Assembly (NCBI GenBank): GCA_002413095.1
Contig: DHWI01000017.1
Coordinates: 5,307 to 20,384 of the forward strand
DNA from: Thermoleophilia bacterium UBA5186
Lineage (GTDB): Bacteria; Actinomycetota; Thermoleophilia; Gaiellales; Gaiellaceae
Reading direction: 5' to 3'
DNA: 15,078 nt
The translations under genes were made by a program, and so were the position numbers. Each line of letters begins with the position of its first letter. Positions within the stretch are counted from its first letter, which is position 1. Below the pieces are notes generated by a model. It was given only the letters and a program-made list of their open reading frames with translations, was not told the DNA's origin and ran no database searches. Shown here in pieces: positions 7,353 through 13,240 of this stretch.

Positions 7353-8747
7353 CTAGAACGCGCCGCGGCCGGCGACGACGCTGGAGGCCGTCATGGCCAG
7401 GATTCGCAGGTCGCGCGTGATCGACAGGTTCTCGATGTACTCGCGCTCGACCGCGAGCCGCTCCTCCAGGCGCAGGTCGCCACGGCCGTTGACCTGCATC
7501 GGGCCGGTCATGCCCGGCTTCACCTGCAGCCGGACGAGATGCTCCGGGCGGTAGCGGGCGACGATCTGCTCCTCCTCCGGGCGCGGGCCGACGAGGCTCA
7601 TGTGACCGAGGAGGACGTTCCAGAGCTGCGGTAGCTCGTCGAGGCTCGTCCGGCGCAGCAGCCGGCCGACCGTCGTCACGCGCGGGTCCTCGACGAGCTT
7701 GAACACGGGCTCCGGCAGCCGCTCGACGGCGACGAGTTCCGGCAGGCGCTCCTCGGCGTCGCATACCATCGTCCGGAACTTGAGCATCCGGAAGCGGCGG
7801 CCATTGAGGCCGACCCGCGTCTGGCGGAAGAGCACCGGGCCACGGCCGCCGAGCTTGATCGCGAGGGCCACGATGAGGTAGATCGGCGCCAGGAGGACGA
7901 GCAGCGTTGCGGACACCAGAACGTCGATCGTCCGCTTCAGCAGCATCGTCGAGCGCGACACGTCCCACGTGCCGTAGACGATCACCGGCAGGTCGGCGAT
8001 GTGGCTGAGCTGGACGGCCGTGCCGAACATGCCGCGGACCGGCGGGACGACTGCCAGCTTGACCCGGACCGCGCGGCAGGCGATCACGAGCTCCTCCAGC
8101 AGGTCGCCGTCGACGGAATGCATGGCGAGGATGACGCGGTCGACGCCGTCGAGCCACACATCGGGCTCGCGCAGATCGGCAGGTGTCAGCTCGGGACGCT
8201 CGCCGACGACGCGGACGTGGATGTCTGGGAAGAGCTCGAGCTTGCGGCGCGTCGCGTCGGCGACCGGGCCTGAGCCGACGATCAACGTGCGGGCCGGCGG
8301 CACGGTGCGCCGCCAGGCGAACCGCGCGGCACTGCGAAGCAGGAACGTCGCCGCGACGGCGACCGCCCAGACGCGCAATCCGGTTTCGATCCCGACCTCG
8401 CCGGCCGGAGTCGCGAGGAAGAACACGAGCAGCGCCGCCGTCCCCGTCGTGGCGTACGTGCACAGCTTCGGCAGCTCGTCGACCGTCAGGTACCGGAGCG
8501 CGCGCTGGTCGCGGTCGTAGAGCCCGTGCAGCTTGGCGAGGATGACCCAGGCGGGCACGAACGTGGCAGACCAGAAAGCGGCGGCAAGGTTCCCGTGGAT
8601 GAGGACAAACGAGCCGCTGACGAGCAACCCGGCAGTCACGTCGGCGAGCGCGAGCAGCCGCCGCAGCACGCCGTCTGCCCACACGTCCCGTGCTGCAGGG
8701 CGCGAGCTCGGTTCCGACCGTGTCCTCGCGTGGAGCAGCTCGGTCAA
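7353..8747 (-). CDS. Polyprenyl-phosphate sugar-1-phosphate transferase (WbaP/WcaJ-like)
   Basis: The 464-residue protein has a hydrophobic N-terminal half with about four membrane segments (~30-140), a Rossmann-like domain beginning ARTLIVGSGPVADA (152-165), and a C-terminal bacterial sugar-transferase domain. That domain holds LLKRTIDVLVSA (269-280), a re-entrant hydrophobic helix (281-298), FRQTRVGLNG (307-316), KFRTM (323-327), SLDELPQLWNVL (368-379) with the catalytic Asp-Glu pair, SLVGPRP (384-390) and VKPGMTG (409-415). It transfers a sugar-1-phosphate from a nucleotide sugar to undecaprenyl phosphate, the first committed step of repeat-unit assembly. The TTG at 8747 gives the usual family length. 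An AAGGGA stretch and a TAACCT box lie just upstream. Longer in-frame starts would run into the preceding gene. The donor sugar is unknown. Confidence 0.92.
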   Translation of the reverse strand: MTELLHARTRSEPSSRPAARDVWADGVLRRLLALADVTAGLLVSGSFVLIHGNLAAAFWSATFVPAWVILAKLHGLYDRDQRALRYLTVDELPKLCTYATTGTAALLVFFLATPAGEVGIETGLRVWAVAVAATFLLRSAARFAWRRTVPPARTLIVGSGPVADATRRKLELFPDIHVRVVGERPELTPADLREPDVWLDGVDRVILAMHSVDGDLLEELVIACRAVRVKLAVVPPVRGMFGTAVQLSHIADLPVIVYGTWDVSRSTMLLKRTIDVLVSATLLVLLAPIYLIVALAIKLGGRGPVLFRQTRVGLNGRRFRMLKFRTMVCDAEERLPELVAVERLPEPVFKLVEDPRVTTVGRLLRRTSLDELPQLWNVLLGHMSLVGPRPEEEQIVARYRPEHLVRLQVKPGMTGPMQVNGRGDLRLEERLAVEREYIENLSITRDLRILAMTASSVVAGRGAF

Positions 8748-8757
8748 GGGGTCCCTT

Positions 8758-8763
8758 AGGTTA
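8758..8763 (-). promoter_or_regulatory. -10-like hexamer TAACCT before the polyprenyl transferase
   Basis: On the minus strand TAACCT ends 10 bases before the TTG at 8747, in the 32-base gap after the upstream stop. It is identical to the box before the acyltransferase gene at 1810. It may give the last three genes of the operon an internal promoter; no -35 is apparent. Confidence 0.25.
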
Positions 8764-8779
8764 ACAGTGGAGTCGCCAT

Positions 8780-10684
8780 TTAGGGACGCGCCCGATTCCG
8801 CGCAAACAGCGGCGACCTCGGGTTCAGGGCGGAGGCCCGGTCGAGGGCCCGGCGGGCGGATGCGATATCGCCCGCTTCGGTGTAAATGCGGGCTGTGACG
8901 AGCCATGGACGCCAGTTCTCGGGGTCGCGCCGCGTTCCTCCGTCGATCCACTCACGCGCGGCGGCCAGGTCGCCGGCCTGCTCGGCAGCGAGTGCGAGCT
9001 GGAGGTAAGGGCTCGACGCCCACGGCTCGAGCTTGCGTGCGGTGCGGGCGTGCTCGATCGCGGCGGCGGCGTCGCCTCGGGCGGCCGCTCGCTGGCTCGC
9101 CCGCAGTTCCGAGTCCGCGAGCAGCGGCACCACCTCCGCGCAGAGCACGAGCCAACCCGCGGCGACGACCGCGACGCCGAGTGCGAAGCGGCTGCGAGGG
9201 GCGTCGCGTGCCTCCCGAAGCGGCTCGGTCGCCGGGCCCACGAGCAGGCCCAGGACGACCATGCTCACGAGCGACACGATCGTCAGCTCCCACATCCAGT
9301 CGAGGCCCGCACCGACGACGTAGCCGCCGAACGCGCCGCCGAGCGCCGCGATCGCCGCGGCTCCCTGGTCGTCCGCCCGCCGGGCCCGGGCGACCGCAGC
9401 CGCGACGCCGCAGCCGAGGAAGCCGAGGAGCAGCGCGAGGCCGATGATCCCTAGCTCGCCCGCGGTCTCGGCGTAGAGCGAGTGCGCGTCGCGGACGAAG
9501 TAGCTGATCGAGCCGTGCTGCGCCCACCACGACTCGAACGAACCCGCTCCCTGCCCTGCGAGGGGCGCCGAGCGCCATTCGTGCGCCGCGGCCGACCAGA
9601 ACTGCCAGCGGCCGCTCCCGTTCCCGTTCAGCAGGTGCGCGCGGGTGAAATCGGAGGACGAGTAGCGGATCTGCGCCGGCGGCCGCTTGAACGCGTTGAA
9701 CCGGGCGCTTGGATGCGCGAGCAGCACGGCCGCGAGCAGCAGGACTGCCGTCGCGCCGGCGAGCGCGCGGCCGAGGCGGCGTGGAGGAGCTGCGATCGCC
9801 ACCCGGGACGCGGCGGCCCAGAGCCCGCCCGTGCCGAGGCAGAGCAGGACGAGGACGAGCGCCGCGATCCGCCCCTGCGAAGCCTGCTCGGAGCCAGAGC
9901 CGCGGACGATCGCGTCCAGCGACACGAGCGCCGCAACCGCTCCCGCCGAGCCGACCAGGGCGCACCCGAGGGCCGCGAGCGTCCTCCAGCGCCGCCGCGA
10001 GAGCGCGAGCGCCGTGAGTCCGCCCGCGAGCGCCGCCGCCGCGCCGCCGCGCGAGGACGTCAAGTAGATCGTCGCGGCGAGGATGGGCATGGGCGCGAGC
10101 GCGGCGCCGCGGCCCAGGGCCGCCCGCGCAGCGATCGCCCCCCGCAGCAGCAACGGCAGGGCGAGCGCGGTGAGGATCCCGAGCCCGTTCCAGTACTGGA
10201 CCGGGAAGCTCAGCCGCGTGCGGGCGGAAGGCAGAAATGTCGGCAGCTCCCGGTTCGCGAACAGGCCGGGAAACAGGCGGCTCGAGAGCGCGACGGCCGC
10301 AACCGCGACGAGCCCTGTCGCGAGTCCGTCGATCCACCGGGTGAGCGTCCCGCGGCTGCCAGTCAGCACGGCAACCAGGAACACGCCGAGGTAAAGGGCG
10401 ACGCGGTCGAACTCGAGAAATGCGAGCTCGGCGCTCGTGGCCCACGCGGTCGAGGCGAGCGTCCAGACCGCGAACGCAGCGAGGAGGGCGCCGGCGGCGA
10501 GCGCGGCGCGGGAGATCCGCGCGAGGGGCCACGCCCCGATCGCAAGTCCGAGCACGATCGTCCACCAGACTGCGACTGCGAGTGCGTTGCGCGCCGAAAG
10601 GCTGAACGTCCCGTTGTCGTAGGCGAGCACGAACGTGGCCGCGGCGACCGCGAGCAGGAGCCCGTAGCGCCGGATGGCCAGCAC
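8780..10684 (-). CDS. O-antigen polymerase/ligase (Wzy_C type) with C-terminal TPR region
   Basis: The 634-residue protein has about 12 membrane segments. Family motifs are PVQYWNGLGILTALALPLLL (161-180), IYLTSSRGGAAAALAGGL (206-223, the S-R-G helix), a long outer loop (~325-405) with LAGQGAGSFESWW (375-387) and FVRDAHSLYAETAGELGIIG (396-415), whose His401 matches the conserved loop His, and GLDWMWELTIVSL (460-472). From ~525 to the end the sequence is rich in Ala/Arg helices with two or three TPR-like units (AAIEHARTARKLEPWASSPY and so on). It should polymerise or ligate lipid-linked glycan outside the membrane. GTG 10684 is chosen because it starts just before the first helix and the frame further upstream is the opposite strand of the divergent gene. 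It leads the four-gene minus operon and is paralogous to the gene at 13237-15078. Confidence 0.88.
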   Translation of the reverse strand: MLAIRRYGLLLAVAAATFVLAYDNGTFSLSARNALAVAVWWTIVLGLAIGAWPLARISRAALAAGALLAAFAVWTLASTAWATSAELAFLEFDRVALYLGVFLVAVLTGSRGTLTRWIDGLATGLVAVAAVALSSRLFPGLFANRELPTFLPSARTRLSFPVQYWNGLGILTALALPLLLRGAIAARAALGRGAALAPMPILAATIYLTSSRGGAAAALAGGLTALALSRRRWRTLAALGCALVGSAGAVAALVSLDAIVRGSGSEQASQGRIAALVLVLLCLGTGGLWAAASRVAIAAPPRRLGRALAGATAVLLLAAVLLAHPSARFNAFKRPPAQIRYSSSDFTRAHLLNGNGSGRWQFWSAAAHEWRSAPLAGQGAGSFESWWAQHGSISYFVRDAHSLYAETAGELGIIGLALLLGFLGCGVAAAVARARRADDQGAAAIAALGGAFGGYVVGAGLDWMWELTIVSLVSMVVLGLLVGPATEPLREARDAPRSRFALGVAVVAAGWLVLCAEVVPLLADSELRASQRAAARGDAAAAIEHARTARKLEPWASSPYLQLALAAEQAGDLAAAREWIDGGTRRDPENWRPWLVTARIYTEAGDIASARRALDRASALNPRSPLFARNRARP

Positions 10685-10691
10685 GGGTTGG

Positions 10692-10698
10692 TACGTTA
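10692..10698. promoter_or_regulatory. Overlapping divergent -10-like hexamers for leaderless transcripts
   Basis: Only 19 bases separate the GTG at 10684 (minus) from the GTG at 10704 (plus). Within them, TACGTT (10692-10697) reads plus and ends 6 bases before the plus start. TAACGT reads minus at 10698-10693 and ends 8 bases before the minus start. Both fit TANNNT and both would place transcription start at or near the GTG. No Shine-Dalgarno is seen for either gene, and no clear -35. Confidence 0.4.
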
Positions 10699-10703
10699 CT
10701 GGC

Positions 10704-11174
10704 GTGCGCGCCGTGCTGACCCGCGTCGCCGTCGTGTCGGCAGCTCTCGCCTTCGCCGCGCCGGCCGCCGCCCAGGATTCTCCTCCCGCGCCAGACGACT
10801 CCGCGGTCTCGCAGTACGTCGAGCAGGTGCCGGCCGCGGGTGGTCCGAAGGCGCCCGGCGTTGGGCCGCGCGGGAAGCCCCGGCCCCTCACGGCGGCGGT
10901 TCGAACGCAGCTGATGGCCTCAGGCGGCGCCGATGCGCAGGTCCTCGACCAGCTCGCGACCTCCCCGGATCTCGGGGCACCCGCGCGGCAAGGGCACGCT
11001 CAGGGCCGCGTCATCCGACCGAGCGAAGATCGGTCCTCCGCGTCAGACTCGCTGTCCGCAGCCGTAACCGCCGTCGGCGAGGGCGGGGGCGCGCGCTTCG
11101 CGATCCTGGGTGTCCTGCTCATCGGGATCACGGTGGCGGTACTGGGTTCGGCCCGCCGCCGCGTTCGCGCCTAG
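10704..11174 (+). CDS. Small exported protein with signal peptide and C-terminal membrane anchor, unknown function
   Basis: I do not recognise a named family. The 156-residue protein begins MRAVLTRVAVVSAALAFAAP with an AxA-type cleavage region before Gln-Asp at ~24, a clear signal peptide. The middle (~25-125) is Pro/Gly/Ala-rich and polar and includes DSAVSQYVEQVPAAGGPKAP (32-51), which I believe resembles short exported proteins of Thermoleophilia; that is memory, not a search. The C-terminus is a hydrophobic helix (RFAILGVLLIGITVAVLGSA, 131-150) followed by RRRVRA, giving a tail anchored with the bulk outside the cell. An ATG at 10674 is possible but would overlap the divergent gene and spoil the signal peptide, so GTG 10704 is preferred. 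It lies head-to-head with the polymerase operon and shares the CTAG stop tetramer with the methyltransferase. Confidence 0.75.
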   Translation: MRAVLTRVAVVSAALAFAAPAAAQDSPPAPDDSAVSQYVEQVPAAGGPKAPGVGPRGKPRPLTAAVRTQLMASGGADAQVLDQLATSPDLGAPARQGHAQGRVIRPSEDRSSASDSLSAAVTAVGEGGGARFAILGVLLIGITVAVLGSARRRVRA

Positions 11175-11899
11175 CCGGACTTCCGCCAGCGCAGGCCGCT
11201 GCCGCGCCGGGCGACACCGACCGCCCGCAGGCCGAGTCGCGACGAGAAGACGCGGTGCCTCACCGCGGCGACTCCGCGCTCCGCGGCGGGCAGATAGCGG
11301 AAGTTCATCCGCCCGCCGACGCGTTCGCCGCCCCAGTCGAAGGACGGCAGGCCCTCGGCGATCTTCCGAACGACGACCGTCCGGTGGCCGACCGTCTCGT
11401 CGATCTGCCAGGCCGGCTGCGCGCGGAGCGAGTCGACGAGCGCGCCCACGGGAGGCATGTATGCGTCGTCGATCAGCATCCGGCCGCCGACCTTCAGTTG
11501 CGGGGCGAGGAACCACCAGTCGAGCGCCGGGTAGGGGAACCCGTGCGCGCCGTCGACGAGCACGATGTCGAGCGGCCGCGGCTCTAGTGCCGGCAGCACC
11601 TCGTGCGAGGGGCCGATCCGGAACGTGACGCGCTCGCTCGAGATCCCGAGCAGCTCGCACTGGCCGCGAATGCGCTTCTCCTCGCTCGGGTCCGGCGTGA
11701 CCGCCACGTGATCTGCGCCCTTGGCAGCAAACACGATCGTGCTCGACCCGGAGCCCGTCTCGAGCGTCTGCATGCCCTCCTCGACGTTTCGTTCGAGCCA
11801 CTCGAGCGCGGCCCAGGCCAGTCCCCAGTACTCGTCTCCGGCCCCGTGCAGGCCGGGTGGACGCGCGCGCAGGTTGGCTGTGAGGGGCGTGTCGGTCAC
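11171..11899 (-). CDS. SAM-dependent class I methyltransferase
   Basis: The 242-residue protein has motif I as TLETGSGSSTIVFA (45-58), a following strand DHVAVTPDPSEE (63-74) with the acidic ribose-binding region, and a distinctive acceptor-side motif LDIVLVDGAHGFPYPALDWW (110-129). GGRMLIDD (138-145) follows. This matches class I Rossmann methyltransferases of the Methyltransf_24 kind, which often sit in glycan clusters and methylate sugars or small acceptors. The last ~40 residues are basic (RRGSGLRWRKSG) and may touch membrane or nucleic acid. The start is the GTG at 11899, 26 bases from the divergent dehydratase start. Its TAG stop uses the same CTAG tetramer as the convergent gene. Substrate unknown. 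Confidence 0.82.
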   Translation of the reverse strand: MTDTPLTANLRARPPGLHGAGDEYWGLAWAALEWLERNVEEGMQTLETGSGSSTIVFAAKGADHVAVTPDPSEEKRIRGQCELLGISSERVTFRIGPSHEVLPALEPRPLDIVLVDGAHGFPYPALDWWFLAPQLKVGGRMLIDDAYMPPVGALVDSLRAQPAWQIDETVGHRTVVVRKIAEGLPSFDWGGERVGGRMNFRYLPAAERGVAAVRHRVFSSRLGLRAVGVARRGSGLRWRKSG

Positions 11900-11907
11900 C
11901 GCCCGGC

Positions 11908-11915
11908 AGTATCAT
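11908..11915. promoter_or_regulatory. Overlapping divergent -10-like hexamers between methyltransferase and dehydratase genes
   Basis: The 26-base gap contains TATCAT on the plus strand (11910-11915), ending 10 bases before the ATG at 11926. On the minus strand it contains GATACT (11913-11908), ending 8 bases before the GTG at 11899. A GAGG at 11917-11920 could act as a ribosome binding site for the plus gene if transcription starts further upstream. No -35 is clear in either direction. Confidence 0.35.
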
Positions 11916-11925
11916 CGAGGCCCGG

Positions 11926-12906
11926 ATGGCCGCGCGCCGCGCACTGATTACCGGGATCGGCGGCCAGGACGGGTCGCTCCTCGCGGAACTGCTGCTCGAC
12001 CACGATTACGAGGTCTTCGGCGTGGTCCGGCGCTCGAGCGCGCAGTACGCGAACCTCGAGCCGCTCCGCGACCGGGTCGACCTGATCACCGCCGACCTCC
12101 TCGACCATGTCTCGCTCCTGAACGCTCTCGGCGCCTGCCGGCCGCACGAGGTCTACAACCTCGCCTCCGTCTCCTTCGTCCCCATCTCGTGGGAGCAGCC
12201 CGTGCTGACGGCGCAGTTCGCGGCCGTGGGGGCGACCGCGATGCTCGAGTCGATCCGCCTGTTCGACAAGGACATCCGCTTCTACCAGGCGTCCTCGAGC
12301 GAGATCTTCGGCGAGCCGGTCGAGACGCCGCAGACGGAGTCGACGCCGCTCTCGCCGCTGACGCCCTATGGCGCGGCCAAGGCGTACGCGCACTTCATCA
12401 CGGGCTCGTACCGCCGCCGCTACGGGCTCCACGCGTCGGCGGGGATCCTCTACAACCACGAGTCGCCACGCCGTCCGTCCGACTTCCTGCCGATGAAGGT
12501 CGCCCACGCCGCCGCGGCGATCTCGCTTGGTCTGCAGGAGGAGGTCTGGCTGGGAGACCTAGACGCGCAGCGCGACTGGGGCTACGCCGGCGACTACGTC
12601 CGCGCGATGTGGCTGATCCTCCAACAGGACGAGCCGGATGACTACGTGATCGCGAGCGGCGAGGCGCACTCTGTCCGCGAGCTCGTCGAGTGCGCGTTCC
12701 AGCGCGTCGGGCTGGACTGGCAGGAGCACGTCCAGATCGACGAGTCGCTCCTGCGCGGGCGCGCCGAGCTGCACAACCTCGTCGGGAATCCGGCGCGCGC
12801 TCGCGAGCGGCTCGGCTGGAAGCCCGAAGTGCCGTTCACCGAGCTCGTCCACATGCTCGTGGACGCCGAGCTGGCGCGGCTCGAGCCCGAGCGCGTGCGG
12901 ACGTGA
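11926..12906 (+). CDS. gmd: GDP-mannose 4,6-dehydratase
   Basis: The 326-residue protein is a short-chain dehydrogenase/reductase of the extended type, close to the usual length for Gmd. It has the NADP-binding loop TGIGGQDGSLLAELL (9-23), NLASVSFVPISWEQP (78-92), the active-site QASSSEIFGE (121-130), the catalytic Y-x3-K as PYGAAKAYAHF (147-157; Tyr148, Lys152), GILYNHESPRR (173-183), and the Gmd-specific GDLDAQRDWGYAGDYVRAMW (210-229) and ASGEAHSVRELVE (243-255). It converts GDP-D-mannose to GDP-4-keto-6-deoxy-D-mannose, the precursor of GDP-rhamnose, GDP-fucose or GDP-perosamine. No partner reductase, epimerase or aminotransferase is in this window, so the final sugar is open. It ends 4 bases from the convergent small gene. 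Confidence 0.95.
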   Translation: MAARRALITGIGGQDGSLLAELLLDHDYEVFGVVRRSSAQYANLEPLRDRVDLITADLLDHVSLLNALGACRPHEVYNLASVSFVPISWEQPVLTAQFAAVGATAMLESIRLFDKDIRFYQASSSEIFGEPVETPQTESTPLSPLTPYGAAKAYAHFITGSYRRRYGLHASAGILYNHESPRRPSDFLPMKVAHAAAAISLGLQEEVWLGDLDAQRDWGYAGDYVRAMWLILQQDEPDDYVIASGEAHSVRELVECAFQRVGLDWQEHVQIDESLLRGRAELHNLVGNPARARERLGWKPEVPFTELVHMLVDAELARLEPERVRT

Positions 12907-12910
12907 TCCG

Positions 12911-13195
12911 CTAGCTGCCGTCCGGGCAGGGCCCGAGGGTGTCGCCGTGCGCAAGGTGCGCGCGAAGGGCGTTCTCGCTGACGGTGATCGTCTCGGTCGG
13001 GTGCTTCTTGGAGCCGGTGTGGTGGCAGATGGTCACCTTCCCGCCGCCGCCGTACTCGTACTCGCCGGACGACGCGGCCGACGCGTTGCCGCCGAGGACC
13101 CCGAATGCGGCAAGGATCGCCAGCGCTGACGCGAGCAAGGCGACCGCGAAAACGGCCCTGGCGGACCACAGCTGACGAATCGTGACCTGGCTCAT
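12911..13195 (-). CDS. Small secreted protein with a Cys/His-rich ICHHTGS...AHLAHGD motif
   Basis: The 94-residue protein has an N-terminal hydrophobic segment (RAVFAVALLASALAILAAFG, ~13-32) ending near NASA-AS at ~41, consistent with a signal peptide or membrane anchor. A Gly/Tyr-rich linker (EYEYGGGG, 45-52) follows. The rest is one compact domain: KVTICHHTGSKKHPTETITV (53-72), then ENALRAHLAHGDTLGPC (74-90). I recall this ICHxTGS...ITVSENALxAHLxHGD pattern from secreted actinobacterial proteins, usually as part of larger proteins; here it stands alone. The conserved Cys57, His58, His80, His83, Asp85 and Cys90 look suited to metal binding or a disulfide, which is inference. The ATG at 13195 follows its own promoter. 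The gene lies just downstream of the polymerase at 13237 on the same strand. Function unknown. Confidence 0.82.
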   Translation of the reverse strand: MSQVTIRQLWSARAVFAVALLASALAILAAFGVLGGNASAASSGEYEYGGGGKVTICHHTGSKKHPTETITVSENALRAHLAHGDTLGPCPDGS

Positions 13196-13210
13196 CCCTC
13201 TGACGCGTAA

Positions 13211-13240
13211 ATCCTAGGACGATTGGTCCAATTGAGTCAA
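13211..13240 (-). promoter_or_regulatory. Sigma-70-like promoter for the small secreted protein
   Basis: On the minus strand TTGACT (13240-13235) and TAGGAT (13216-13211) are separated by 18 bases, the best -35/-10 pair in the window. Transcription would start near 13204, giving a very short leader before the ATG at 13195. AGAGGG abuts the ATG, too close for a usual ribosome binding site. The -35 overlaps the stop of the upstream polymerase gene. Confidence 0.6.
13222..13232. promoter_or_regulatory. Inverted repeat ATTGG-T-CCAAT inside the promoter spacer (possible operator)
   Basis: A perfect 5-base inverted repeat around a single central base lies wholly between the -35 and -10 elements. 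The position would let a bound regulator block RNA polymerase. It is short and AT-containing in a GC-rich genome; no regulator gene is nearby. Confidence 0.3.

Noticed and set aside
8748..8951. Longer N-terminus for the polyprenyl transferase
   Set aside because: It would lie inside the end of the upstream polymerase gene and add a basic, Pro-rich stretch absent from the family; the TTG at 8747 fits the usual length.
9482..11587. 701-codon plus-strand open frame
   Set aside because: It runs antisense through the O-antigen polymerase and methyltransferase genes, is rich in Arg/Glu/Pro repeats of no family, and would overlap three well-supported genes.
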